Shown in pieces: positions 17,239-25,335 of a stretch of 39,173 bases of DNA. The notes beneath the pieces were generated by a model. It was not told the origin of the DNA, did no database searches, and saw only the letters and a list, made by a program, of their open reading frames with translations. Every line of letters starts with the position of its first letter. The stretch's first letter is position 1. A program made the position numbers and the translations under genes. This DNA is from Opitutales bacterium (GTDB taxonomy: Bacteria; Verrucomicrobiota; Verrucomicrobiia; Opitutales; JABSRG01). The stretch is from the NCBI GenBank assembly GCA_028280845.1, contig JANQKZ010000026.1, positions 1 to 39,173 on the forward strand. Direction: 5' to 3'.

Positions 17239-18324
17239 ATGGAAGATAATTCAGCACAATCCCTTGGTCACTCATTGCTGAGAGACCGAGTCGCCCTGGC
17301 GCAAACCGAGTTGGTCAAATTGCTGGACCAACCGGAGGGAGCCTTTTCGGGACCTGAGTTCCACATGGATCGGCCGGTAGTCATTACAGGGTTGGGCAGT
17401 TCCGCTGCCCACGCGCAGTTTTTACTGTTTTATCTGCAGGCAGCGGGATTCTCTGCTCGGTATTGTCCGATTACTCAGTTCTTTCATGGTGAGGTTGACC
17501 TCGAGGGGCATACCTTAATTGTTTTTTCCCAGGGATTATCTTCCAACGCGCAAATTGCATTGGGACAACGTCACCAAGCAGAAGGGCTAGTCCTCTTTAC
17601 CTCCTCCACCATGGAGGGACTGAAGACCGCAGGAAAGCCGGATTGCGTTGCGCTGCTCCAGTCTCTGCTGGCTGAGGGCGCTCATATCGTATCCTATCCC
17701 CTGGAGGATGAATATACCCTGTTTGTCCGGGTGGTCGGTCCCCTGTGTGGATTTGGGGCGGTAATCCGTTATTTGCATGACCAGGAAATCGTCCGATTTG
17801 AAATGCCGAGTGGCGAGACCCTCCATCAATTGATGGAACTGGCGGTGACCGATGCGGCGGCTTTTGACCTGGAAGGTCTGCCTATCCCCGACCTCGGTTT
17901 CGATTTTGTTTTTGGAGATCCGCTCTTCCACTTTGGCCAGAATTTGTCGCTGAAATGGGTCGAGGGCGCATTTATGGAACCTCCTGCCTGCATCGATGCC
18001 TTTGATTTCAGTCATGGTTTCTTCCAGCTCCGTACCACTCGGCCCAAACCCGTGTGGCTGTTATCCTCAGAATCAGAATCGGGAGAACCCCTGGATGAAG
18101 CTCTCACTGCCCTTTTTGAATCCGGGGAACTGCCGGGATACTTTCTCAAAGCCCCGGTGACGGCACCCTGGTCAATATTCTATTTCGAGTGCTTCTTCAA
18201 TGCGCTGCTGGTTCGATATATTGTCGAGTACCAGATCGATCAGATCAATTGGCCGGGAAAAGGTCTGGATGGTCCCATGTATAAGCTCAAGCAAGCATAC
18301 TCCTATGATTCGGCAGAAAACTGA
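17239..18324 (+). CDS. Double SIS-domain protein (GlmS-isomerase-like sugar-phosphate enzyme)
   Basis: The 361-residue protein looks like two sugar-isomerase (SIS) domains in tandem. The first begins VVITGLGSSAAHAQFLLFYL and continues TLIVFSQGLSSNAQIALGQ, the equivalents of the G.GSS and S.SG.T loops. The second contains LSLKWVEGAFMEPPACID followed by FDFSHGFFQ, which mirrors the LKE...AEA...HGP pattern of the GlmS/AgaS isomerase half. SIS domains bind phosphosugars. In this cluster it could handle the ribose-phosphate part released when a nucleotide-like substrate is opened. It starts 34 bases after the cyclohydrolase-like gene and overlaps the next gene by 20 bases. Substrate unknown; the fold call is moderate because the serine loops are divergent. 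Confidence 0.65.
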   Translation: MEDNSAQSLGHSLLRDRVALAQTELVKLLDQPEGAFSGPEFHMDRPVVITGLGSSAAHAQFLLFYLQAAGFSARYCPITQFFHGEVDLEGHTLIVFSQGLSSNAQIALGQRHQAEGLVLFTSSTMEGLKTAGKPDCVALLQSLLAEGAHIVSYPLEDEYTLFVRVVGPLCGFGAVIRYLHDQEIVRFEMPSGETLHQLMELAVTDAAAFDLEGLPIPDLGFDFVFGDPLFHFGQNLSLKWVEGAFMEPPACIDAFDFSHGFFQLRTTRPKPVWLLSSESESGEPLDEALTALFESGELPGYFLKAPVTAPWSIFYFECFFNALLVRYIVEYQIDQINWPGKGLDGPMYKLKQAYSYDSAEN

Positions 18325-19126
18325 AAACGGATGGCTCCTCCTCGGGCACCAGGACCATGCCCGGTTAGCCGGTGCCTTCGCCCAGGCATGGGGCAATGCC
18401 ACTTTTATCCGTCCTGAACCGTTTGACCCCATCGGTCAGGCAGTCGCGATGCACGATGACTCCTGGGCGGAGCGGGATGCCCGGCCCCTGGTTACGCCTG
18501 AAGGATTCCCCAGTGCTTTTTCCAAAGAACTCGTGGGGACTTACGATGCATTTGAGGAGATCGACTTAGAAGGCTATCTTCGAGTTCGGGGGCGGGCGAC
18601 TGAGGCGGTGGCGGAGGTGAGTCCGTATGCCGCCATCCTGGTTTCCATGCACACCGTTAATCTATTGACGGAGCAGGCGGATCTGAGTGGTTTGTCGGAA
18701 GATGCCCTTGCGGTTCATGGGGCTTTCGTGGAGGGCCAACGGGAGCGTCAGGAAGCGCTCAAACAAACCGTCCGCGCGTCCACCAGTGATCCGGTTTATG
18801 CGTCGGAGGATACCCTGGCTACGGGGTTTCGTTTCCTGCAATGCTGCGATAGCCTTTCCCTGATGGTGTGCACCGATTTCCCCCATGACTTGCCCCTTCG
18901 GCATGCTCAGCCGACTGCGGGTGGGAAGGCCTTGGAGCTGCGCTATGAGCCCCTGAGCGGGAACCGCTACCGGGTGGCTCCCTGGCCGTTCCGGGAGGAG
19001 GAGACCCTGGACTATGAAATTCCGGCTTTGCGGGTGAAGGGGAATCACTTTGCCGATCAACCCGCCTTCGATGTTGCGTGTGCAGCAGGGGAGCAAATTC
19101 GATTGTCCTTTTCTCTGGTTCCCTAG
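18305..19126 (+). CDS. DUF3891 family protein, function unknown
   Basis: The 273-residue product matches DUF3891 by its start (MIRQKTENGWLLLGHQDHAR) and by DPIGQAVAMHDDSW at 41-54. His15, Asp17, His18 and His50, Asp51, Asp52 recall the H...HD pattern of HD-type metal hydrolases, so a metal-dependent hydrolase is possible, but no function is established. ATG 18305 is chosen since the family begins here; the in-frame extension to 18200 lies wholly inside the SIS gene. It overlaps that gene by 20 bases and stops two bases before the amidohydrolase. Its place inside a catabolic operon is the best clue to its role. Confidence 0.75.
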   Translation: MIRQKTENGWLLLGHQDHARLAGAFAQAWGNATFIRPEPFDPIGQAVAMHDDSWAERDARPLVTPEGFPSAFSKELVGTYDAFEEIDLEGYLRVRGRATEAVAEVSPYAAILVSMHTVNLLTEQADLSGLSEDALAVHGAFVEGQRERQEALKQTVRASTSDPVYASEDTLATGFRFLQCCDSLSLMVCTDFPHDLPLRHAQPTAGGKALELRYEPLSGNRYRVAPWPFREEETLDYEIPALRVKGNHFADQPAFDVACAAGEQIRLSFSLVP

Positions 19127-19128
19127 CA

Positions 19129-20358
19129 ATGCCTGAAATTCGTGATTGTGTGGTCCTGGCCGGAGAGGAGCTGATGCCTCGCCGGTGTCATCGTCTGGTA
19201 TGGGACAGCCACATCGAAGTGATGGAACTGGGGGAACCGGTGGATGAAGCAAAGGACGGGTCATTGGTCCTTCTCCCAGGTTGGATTAATGGACATACGC
19301 ATATTGGGGATTCGATCCTGCCGGATGGTTCCATTGGTTTAACACTGGAAGCGGCCTTCTTTCGTCCAGATGGATTAAAGTATCGAGAATTGGCTAAGGC
19401 GACAGAGCTCGAGATTTCGACCAGCATGCAACATATGCATGAAGTTATGCTTGGGTCGGGAACCGTCTGCCACGTGGATTTCCGCGAACAGGGCGTGGCG
19501 GGCGCTCAACGCTTGCGGTCGGTGAGTGAGTCTACCGGGGTTTCAGCAGTGATCCTTTCGCAGCTGGATCGTTCTCCCTTCGATACAGATACTCTGAATG
19601 CAAACGAAAAGCAGCTTCCATCTTTCAGCCTGGATGAGTTGAGAGAGATTCTGACGGTTGCTGACGGGTTCAGTGAAAGTACGATGAACGATCTGACTGA
19701 TCCGGCCTGGGAGCAGGTGCAGGCGGAAACCCGGTCCGCTGGACGATTGCGGGCTATTCATTGCTTAGAAAGTGAGGACTACCGGAACACCAGCATAGGG
19801 CGGACTGGTAAGGGAGATCTTGAACGTGCGCTTGACTTGTATCAGCCCCACCTGGTGGTGCATATGACCGTGGCGAACTCGTCGGAAATCGAGAGGGTGG
19901 CAGCGGCCGGGATCCCGGTTGTGATCAACCCGCGGGCCAATGCCGCCCTGGGCCTTCCCTTGCCGCCGGTGGCTGAGATGATGCGGGCCGGCGTTCGGCT
20001 GTTGCTGGGGACGGATAATGTAATGCTCAACTCGCCGTCCTTATTTGCTGAACTCGATTTCACCTGGAAGGTGGCCAAAAGCCAGGGAGGAGACCCCGTC
20101 TTCCCCGAACCGCTGGAACTGCTCAAAATGGTCACCGTGCATGGACGTGGCGTTGTTCCCGGTTATTCGGGAATTCTGGAAACAGGCGAACCTGCCACCT
20201 TTTTTGGGCTGGATTTCTCGCAGCCCCCTCTGCTTGGATCCAGGAATATTGCAGCGGCCATAGTGGGTCGTGCAACTCCTCAGCAGGTAGCGTTTACGCT
20301 TGTGAATGGATCCATGCGTTATGAAGGCCAGCCAAACTTTAAGGAGGTGTTTGCGTGA
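19129..20358 (+). CDS. Amidohydrolase-superfamily metal hydrolase, deaminase-like (SsnA/TrzN group)
   Basis: The 409-residue protein has a composite beta domain at the ends around a TIM barrel. The metal site is visible: GWINGHTHIGD with His56 and His58, IHCLE with His211 and Glu214, LVVHMTV with His245, and LLLGTDN with Asp296. The HxH...HxxE...H...D set is that of the cytosine/guanine deaminase, SsnA and s-triazine hydrolase branch, which replaces amino or halide groups on heterocycles. Here it would act on a ring amino group or a ring amide. The cyclohydrolase-like and creatininase neighbours fit that. It begins two bases after DUF3891 ends; a GTG at 19078 is possible but would overlap that gene. 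Confidence 0.82.
   Translation: MPEIRDCVVLAGEELMPRRCHRLVWDSHIEVMELGEPVDEAKDGSLVLLPGWINGHTHIGDSILPDGSIGLTLEAAFFRPDGLKYRELAKATELEISTSMQHMHEVMLGSGTVCHVDFREQGVAGAQRLRSVSESTGVSAVILSQLDRSPFDTDTLNANEKQLPSFSLDELREILTVADGFSESTMNDLTDPAWEQVQAETRSAGRLRAIHCLESEDYRNTSIGRTGKGDLERALDLYQPHLVVHMTVANSSEIERVAAAGIPVVINPRANAALGLPLPPVAEMMRAGVRLLLGTDNVMLNSPSLFAELDFTWKVAKSQGGDPVFPEPLELLKMVTVHGRGVVPGYSGILETGEPATFFGLDFSQPPLLGSRNIAAAIVGRATPQQVAFTLVNGSMRYEGQPNFKEVFA
20341..20348 (+). promoter_or_regulatory. Strong Shine-Dalgarno AAGGAGGT deciding a GTG start
   Basis: AAGGAGGT sits six bases before GTG 20355, inside the last codons of the amidohydrolase gene. It is the best ribosome site in the cluster and supports the GTG start. 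It also suggests high translation of the metal-less creatininase paralogue. Confidence 0.7.
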
Positions 20359-20927
20359 ATCCCCTTTGTCATGGAAAAATGAATACAGGATGGGAACTGC
20401 GTCCATGGCCCTGGTTTAAAGCCTTTCAAAACGATCCGAAGCGAATCGCTATCCTGCCGCTCTATGGGATGGGGAATGGGGGGACGGGCTACCCTTTGGA
20501 TTACGAGGAGCAGATTGGATCAAAGGTTCTCAGCGAGGCCGTTAATTCATGGAACAAGGGCCTGGGTGGCCTGATTACCCTTCCGCCGGTGCGCTATCTC
20601 CCGCCTGCGGGATCCCACTCTCGATTCGGGATCAGTCTTGAAGCTGCGCATCGACAACTGGAAGACATCCTGGTTGGAGTGAAGGGGGCGGGATTTAAGA
20701 AAGTGGTTTTATATTCCACGTCCTCTGCGATGCGTTCCTTTGCTGATGTGGCCGCACGGGACAATCGAATCGCTTTGGCTCTGCAAGTGTTTTGTATTAA
20801 CCTGCTTTCCCTCGGGGTTTGCCTGGGGCGGGATCTTTCGGCGGAACAGCTAGAGCGTGGGGGAAATCTGCTGGTGCAGGGTCTCGAGGAAATTATGCAA
20901 AAGCCTCTGGAAAGGGATATGGTATGA
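20355..20927 (+). CDS. Creatininase-family paralogue lacking the metal ligands
   Basis: The 190-residue protein shares the creatininase fold with its downstream neighbour. AILPLYGMGNGGTGYPLDYE aligns with VIPIGAIEQHGPHLPVGVDS of the neighbour, and GFKKVVLYSTSSAMRSF aligns with GFRSIVLFNHHGGNTPHL. In the first block the ligands Glu, His and Asp become Gly, Gly and Glu; in the second the histidines are gone. It is about 70 residues shorter at the C-terminus. It is therefore probably a non-catalytic subunit or scaffold. It is translationally coupled both ways: GTGA overlap with the amidohydrolase stop and ATGA overlap with the intact creatininase. That tight pairing suggests a hetero-oligomer. 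The reading frame is intact and has its own strong ribosome site, so it is not simply decayed. Confidence 0.7.
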   Translation: MNPLCHGKMNTGWELRPWPWFKAFQNDPKRIAILPLYGMGNGGTGYPLDYEEQIGSKVLSEAVNSWNKGLGGLITLPPVRYLPPAGSHSRFGISLEAAHRQLEDILVGVKGAGFKKVVLYSTSSAMRSFADVAARDNRIALALQVFCINLLSLGVCLGRDLSAEQLERGGNLLVQGLEEIMQKPLERDMV

Positions 20928-21715
20928 GGCGGTATCCATCGCATCCATCCCGTTACCTTCCAGGTCTATCTGAGGAGGAAATCATTCAATGCGCCCGGCA
21001 GCCCGGGGCCACAGCTGTCATTCCTATTGGAGCGATCGAGCAACATGGACCACACCTACCGGTGGGGGTAGATTCCATCCTGGCGGAGGGATGGGTGGAT
21101 GCCGTTCTTGGCCGATTACCCGCGGACTGTCCGGTATTCCTTAGCTTACCGATTCACCTTTCAAAGAGTAACGAGCATCTCGACTTTCCCGGAACGCTAT
21201 CCCTGGATAAGCATACGCTGAGCGCGCTATTCGAGGCTAACGTCAGTCAGTTAATGGCATGGGGGTTCCGTTCCATCGTTCTGTTTAATCACCACGGGGG
21301 GAATACGCCGCATTTGCGGAGCCAGCTCCTGGAGCATCGCCAAAAGGCGCCGGACTGTGTTATTCGATTCCTCGATTTTGAAGATGTGACCTGGGGTATT
21401 TCAGCCCTTGAGCAGCAATACGGGTTTCATGCGGGCGAATTGGAAACCTCCTGGATGCTGCATTTTGCGCCGGAGTTGGTCGATATGTCCAAAGCGGTAA
21501 AGGAATTTCCAGCATGGGCGGATACGCTTCAGCTCTTGCAGCCTGAGGATGCGCCGGCCACGTTTGCCTGGAAATCCAATGACCTATCTGCTTCAGGAGT
21601 CATGGGGGATGCGATCCTCGCAAATGCTGAAAAAGGAAGATTGTGGGTTGAGCAAGCCAGCCAGCACCTGGCAGGTAAATTGGTGGAAATGGTAAAACTC
21701 CAACGTGAATCATGA
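20924..21715 (+). CDS. Creatininase/ArfB-family amidohydrolase
   Basis: The 263-residue enzyme carries a complete metal site. IEQHGPHLPVGVD holds Glu39, His41 and Asp50, NHHGGN holds the bridging histidine, and HAGELETS holds a conserved Glu. The family includes creatininase and MftE. It also includes archaeal ArfB, which hydrolyses the formamide of the formamidopyrimidine made from GTP. With a cyclohydrolase II-like enzyme in the same cluster, an ArfB-like deformylation of a ring-opened intermediate is an attractive but unproved role. The start overlaps the stop of the metal-less paralogue as ATGA, and the gene ends three bases before the formamidase. Longer starts would run inside the paralogue. 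Confidence 0.85.
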   Translation: MRRYPSHPSRYLPGLSEEEIIQCARQPGATAVIPIGAIEQHGPHLPVGVDSILAEGWVDAVLGRLPADCPVFLSLPIHLSKSNEHLDFPGTLSLDKHTLSALFEANVSQLMAWGFRSIVLFNHHGGNTPHLRSQLLEHRQKAPDCVIRFLDFEDVTWGISALEQQYGFHAGELETSWMLHFAPELVDMSKAVKEFPAWADTLQLLQPEDAPATFAWKSNDLSASGVMGDAILANAEKGRLWVEQASQHLAGKLVEMVKLQRES

Positions 21716-21718
21716 GAA

Positions 21719-22651
21719 ATGGGTAAGTCACACTATTTAGATCGGTCGGTTACTATCAGTCGCTGGAACAATGCAGCCGAGCCCCGACTGGAAATCGAAT
21801 CCGGGGATGAGGTTACTTTAGAAATGCATGATGCCAGTGGGGGGCAGGTTCATCCGGGGATGTCGGCGGAGGCTTTCGGGCAAATGGATACGACCCGGAT
21901 TCATGCTCTGACCGGTCCGGTGCTGGTCAAGGGCGCGACCCCCGGGGATGTCCTGAAGGTGGAGATTCTGGAGCATCAACACGAGGGATGGGCCTGGACG
22001 GGCATCATCCCGGGGTTGGGTCTGTTGGATGGGCGGTTTGATCAGCACTTTCTGCATCACTGGGAGCTGGATGAGACGGTCACCCGCAGCATGCCTGGAG
22101 TGACCCTGGATCTGGCTCCCTTTTGTGGGGTGATGGGAGTCCAACGGGAAGAAGCGGGTGAATTCCGTACTCGCCCTCCCGGGCCGTGGGGAGGCAACAT
22201 GGATGTGAAACACCTGGTTGCCGGAACGACCTTATACCTGCCGGTTTTCACGGAAGGGGCGGGGTTTTGTGCGGGAGATTCCCATGGGGCTCAAGGGGAT
22301 GGGGAAGTGTCGATCAATGGCATGGAAGCGCCCATGCGGGCTACGTTCCGCCTTGCGGTGGAAACGGGATGTAGTTTATCAGCCCCGCAAGCGGTGGTGC
22401 CCAGGATTGAGTTATCATCGCGCTACGCAGCGGCGCCTTGGGTGGCCTTCATTGAATCGGACGAAAATCCCCGGACCGCCTGCCAACGAGTTGTAGAGCG
22501 GGCCATGGACTGCCTGGTCGATCGTATCGGTATTAGCCCCGAACAAGCCTATGTTCTGTGTAGTGTGGTGCTGGATATCAAAATCAGTCAGCTGGTGAAT
22601 GTGCCGGTGACGACCGTGACGGGCTATTTGCCTGAAGGGATGTTTGAGTAA
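21719..22651 (+). CDS. Acetamidase/formamidase family amide hydrolase
   Basis: The 310-residue protein matches the FmdA/AmdA family. Early GDEVTLEMHDASGGQVHPGM, central GPWGGNMDVKHLVAGTTLYLP and VFTEGAGFCAGDSHGAQGDGE are all characteristic. The family hydrolyses formamide or acetamide to acid plus ammonia. Length is typical. It follows the creatininase by three bases, so is co-transcribed. In the cluster it would dispose of formamide or a small amide released by ring opening. Substrate choice between formamide, acetamide and a larger ureide cannot be read from sequence. Confidence 0.85.
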   Translation: MGKSHYLDRSVTISRWNNAAEPRLEIESGDEVTLEMHDASGGQVHPGMSAEAFGQMDTTRIHALTGPVLVKGATPGDVLKVEILEHQHEGWAWTGIIPGLGLLDGRFDQHFLHHWELDETVTRSMPGVTLDLAPFCGVMGVQREEAGEFRTRPPGPWGGNMDVKHLVAGTTLYLPVFTEGAGFCAGDSHGAQGDGEVSINGMEAPMRATFRLAVETGCSLSAPQAVVPRIELSSRYAAAPWVAFIESDENPRTACQRVVERAMDCLVDRIGISPEQAYVLCSVVLDIKISQLVNVPVTTVTGYLPEGMFE

Positions 22652-22727
22652 GGATTGAAAATTGGGAATTTAAAATTGAAGATAAGATGCACCAGAAATT
22701 TTGAATCTTTAGTTTTAAATTACTCCG

Positions 22728-23192
22728 ATGAGCCAAATTGAATCCAAACTTGCTGAAATGGGGTATACCCTGCCCGCTCCGCCGGCTCCTGGCGGCATGT
22801 ATCTTCCTTATCGCCGCCATGGAAGTGTGTTGTATCTCGCCGGAGTCATCTGTGTGAAAGACGGAGTGATGACACATACCGGGCAGGTCGGGGATATTCA
22901 AACGGTGGAGACAGGATTTGAAGGCGCGCAAATTTGTGCGCTAAATGCTCTCTCCAATATTAAGGCGGCGATTGGCGATTTAGATAAGGTGGAGTCCTTC
23001 TTGTATGTGGGAGGGTATGTGAATGCCGTGTCCGGATTTGCCCAGAGTCCTCAGGTGATCAATGGGGCGAGCGAGTTATTCAACACCTTGTATGGGGATC
23101 GGGGTCGCCATGCGCGAGCCGCGGTGGCTGTAGCGGGTTTACCGGCGGATTCCACCGTGGAAATCCAAGTGAATGTCGCCGTGATGGATTGA
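22728..23192 (+). CDS. RidA (YjgF/YER057c/UK114) family protein
   Basis: The 154-residue protein has the RidA fold. LYLAGVICVKDG and TGFEGAQICALNALSNIKAA form the core strands and helix, and ARAAVAVAGLPADSTVEIQV carries Arg130 at the place of the conserved RidA arginine that binds carboxylates. RidA enzymes hydrolyse reactive enamines and imines to ketones plus ammonia. At 154 residues it belongs to a longer subgroup than E. coli RidA (about 128). It lies 76 bases after the formamidase, the spacer being AT-rich degenerate repeat. A role in clearing unstable amino intermediates of the pathway is likely by analogy with RutC of the Rut pathway. Confidence 0.85.
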   Translation: MSQIESKLAEMGYTLPAPPAPGGMYLPYRRHGSVLYLAGVICVKDGVMTHTGQVGDIQTVETGFEGAQICALNALSNIKAAIGDLDKVESFLYVGGYVNAVSGFAQSPQVINGASELFNTLYGDRGRHARAAVAVAGLPADSTVEIQVNVAVMD

Positions 23193-23279
23193 TTCGCGAT
23201 GCGGAATGAAGTTTGTTCCTCTAATCGTTTCTCCTTCTGATAAAGAATCCCGGATCCCGAAACTCGGATCCATAACCAT

Positions 23280-24473
23280 ATGAATTTGGAAAACACGTTT
23301 AACTATTGGCAGTCCCTGGACGATGATGCCTGGGTAGCCGAGGTGCGGAGGAGGCTGGATACCCTTTCTGACTTTGAACGCCGGGCAGTGATTGCCCATG
23401 AGTTGACCGAAACGGAATGGCGCGAGCAATTGGCGGAATCGCGTGGACCTCTGGCCCGGATACCGACGGGCCTGAAAGATTTATTTGATCTACAGGGGAC
23501 ACCGACTACAGCGTCATCTACCTTTTTGACCGAGGTGCGCGGCGATGTCGCAACGGAGGACAGCGAGATCGTTATGGCTTTAAGGCAGGCTGGGGCGGTG
23601 TTTGTGGCGAAGACACACCTGGTGGAGTTTGCCTATGGTTTGGATGGGCGGAATCCACACTATGGCGATTGCCCTAATCCAGTGGTGCCGGGACGGGTAT
23701 CCGGCGGGAGCAGTAGTGGGTCCGCCTTTTTAGTCGGCCGTGGCATCCTGCCTTTTACCATTGGTACCGACACCGGTGGCTCGGTCCGGGTGCCTGCTTC
23801 CTTCTGCGGGGTCTATGGGTATCGGGCCCACGCGCATTGGAAAATGGAAGGGTGTTTTCCGCTGGCTCCCAGTTTTGATACGGCAGGATGGTTTGTGAGT
23901 AATGAGGATGATCTGCGCCTCACGCTGGATGCCATGGAAGCGCCCGGTCGAGAAATCCTTAAATCGGATAGGGGTGTAGGCCTGGACTTTTTTGATGACA
24001 CTTATTCCGGCCCCGTTAATGGGTGTTTGAGTCAGTTTCATTGTGCACCTGGAGACATTTCGGGCCTTCGTGAGCGAACCGATAAGTGGGCTGCCGCGTA
24101 TTCGGTGTTGCAAAGCACAGAAGCCTACCAGGTTCATGCGGAGTGGTTGGATTTCCATAAGGAACGTTATGACCCGGTTGTCTGGCAACGGATTGATCGG
24201 GCTCGCACCTGGACTCAAAAGGATTGGGATATGGCCACGGAGGGGGTTATGGATTACCGGGCCTGGCGGGATACCATGAAGCAAGAGTTTGATTACGTTG
24301 GATTACGCGCTGCGCCCACACCTCCACCGGATCCGGAGGCGGCTTTAACGGAACCCATCCGGCATGGGACCCTCGCGGCCGGAGCGATTGGCAGTATGGC
24401 CGCACTACCGGTGATCATCTTTCCCATCCCCGGAATGGATGAACCCTTAGGCGCACAGTTTGTGGTGCTCTAG
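23280..24473 (+). CDS. Amidase-signature family hydrolase
   Basis: The 397-residue enzyme shows the Ser-Ser-Lys triad of amidase-signature proteins. These are Lys66 in PTGLKDLFD, a cis-serine in VSGGSSSGSA (about 144-145) and nucleophile Ser168 in GTDTGGSVRVPA. Relatives include AtzF/allophanate hydrolase, GatA and plant indoleacetamide hydrolase. At 397 residues it is at the short end of the family, and it begins almost directly with the core. It is the last plus-strand gene of the cluster, 87 bases after RidA, and could finish the pathway by hydrolysing an open-chain amide. Whether it shares the promoter of the first genes is not certain because of the spacers around RidA. Confidence 0.85.
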   Translation: MNLENTFNYWQSLDDDAWVAEVRRRLDTLSDFERRAVIAHELTETEWREQLAESRGPLARIPTGLKDLFDLQGTPTTASSTFLTEVRGDVATEDSEIVMALRQAGAVFVAKTHLVEFAYGLDGRNPHYGDCPNPVVPGRVSGGSSSGSAFLVGRGILPFTIGTDTGGSVRVPASFCGVYGYRAHAHWKMEGCFPLAPSFDTAGWFVSNEDDLRLTLDAMEAPGREILKSDRGVGLDFFDDTYSGPVNGCLSQFHCAPGDISGLRERTDKWAAAYSVLQSTEAYQVHAEWLDFHKERYDPVVWQRIDRARTWTQKDWDMATEGVMDYRAWRDTMKQEFDYVGLRAAPTPPPDPEAALTEPIRHGTLAAGAIGSMAALPVIIFPIPGMDEPLGAQFVVL

Positions 24474-24511
24474 AGGCTCGGGATACTAGATTTGAGATGC
24501 ATGGTGTGGGA

Positions 24512-25180
24512 TTAACCCTTTGGCGAGATTCGGTAGGCGCAGCGTCGGTCGCCGGCCAGAATGTGCTCGGTCCGTTCCACGCGGACGGATTTTCCGAGCG
24601 TTTTTTGAAAGATTTCTAATTCGTTATGGCAAAGACTCTGGCAGGTTCTGGCCGCATCACATATCGGGCAGTGATTTTCTACAAACAAGAGGGCCCCATC
24701 CTTGAGCCGTTCTACCTCTGCCATATATCCTTCCAGGGTACGGGCGGCCGCGAGGGACTTGGCTTTAGCGGCTAAGGTTTTTTTATCTTTGGCAGCCTCT
24801 TTGTATTTTTCGGTAAGTTGTTGGCCCCGGGATTTCAGCAGGGCCTGCATCCCTTCATCCCCGAAGGTGGATCGAATGTTCCCCAGGATATCGACCATCA
24901 GGTCATTGTGCCGGTCAGGAAATAAGCGATCCGCCCGAGGCGTCAGTTTCCATCGTCGTTTGGGACGCCCCCGGCCATGTCCGTGATCCTCGAAGGTTAC
25001 CAATTTTTCTTCCTCGAGGGCATAGAGATGTTGACGGATGGCCATGCCGGTGAAGCCTAATTCCCCACTGATTTCCTCTGCTGCGCTCGCTCCGGAGGTT
25101 TTCAGATAGTCCAGGATCTTTCGCCGCGTGACAAAGGCGGGTTGTTTGGGGTTCTTGCGAGCGGGAGGCTTCAGGGCCAT
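24512..25180 (-). CDS. SufR-like winged-helix regulator with C-terminal cysteine cluster
   Basis: The 222-residue protein has an N-terminal winged helix-turn-helix (about 17-80, RRKILDYLKTSGASAAEEIS and GFTGMAIRQHLYALEEEKLV, then a GRGRPKRRWKL wing). The C-terminal part carries Cys171, Cys174, Cys180, Cys184 and Cys214. Cys171 and Cys184 are separated by twelve residues, the spacing of the first two cluster ligands in SufR, and VERTEHILAGDRRCAYRI resembles the SufR end. SufR binds an iron-sulfur cluster and represses suf genes; no suf gene is here. It may sense redox or iron for other targets. It is convergent to the amidase gene, so control of that cluster is possible but not shown. Confidence 0.75.
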   Translation of the reverse strand: MALKPPARKNPKQPAFVTRRKILDYLKTSGASAAEEISGELGFTGMAIRQHLYALEEEKLVTFEDHGHGRGRPKRRWKLTPRADRLFPDRHNDLMVDILGNIRSTFGDEGMQALLKSRGQQLTEKYKEAAKDKKTLAAKAKSLAAARTLEGYMAEVERLKDGALLFVENHCPICDAARTCQSLCHNELEIFQKTLGKSVRVERTEHILAGDRRCAYRISPKG

Positions 25181-25185
25181 GTTTT

Positions 25186-25215
25186 AATATAAAGATAATT
25201 CTGTATAAATTTCAA
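25186..25215 (-). promoter_or_regulatory. Candidate promoter of the SufR-like gene, giving a nearly leaderless mRNA
   Basis: On the minus strand TTGAAA (25215-25210) and TATATT (25191-25186) are 18 bases apart, five of six matches each to the sigma-70 boxes. The -10 box ends five bases before ATG 25180, so transcription would begin at or next to the start codon. The region is strongly AT-rich. Confidence 0.45.
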
Positions 25216-25335
25216 GTGAACTGTGAAATGTGAGTGGGAAACTGTGAGTTGAGAACTGAGAAATTTGGAGGGCGTCCAGGGTGTGTAACCTCCAAACCGA
25301 TGGAGCGAAGCGGAGATGGCAGAGCAAATCAGACT

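Noticed and set aside
15618-22651. Calling the cluster a URC-type uracil degradation locus
   Set aside because: URC1 is cyclohydrolase-like, but URC4 (DUF1688) and uracil phosphoribosyltransferase are absent, so only the analogy is kept.
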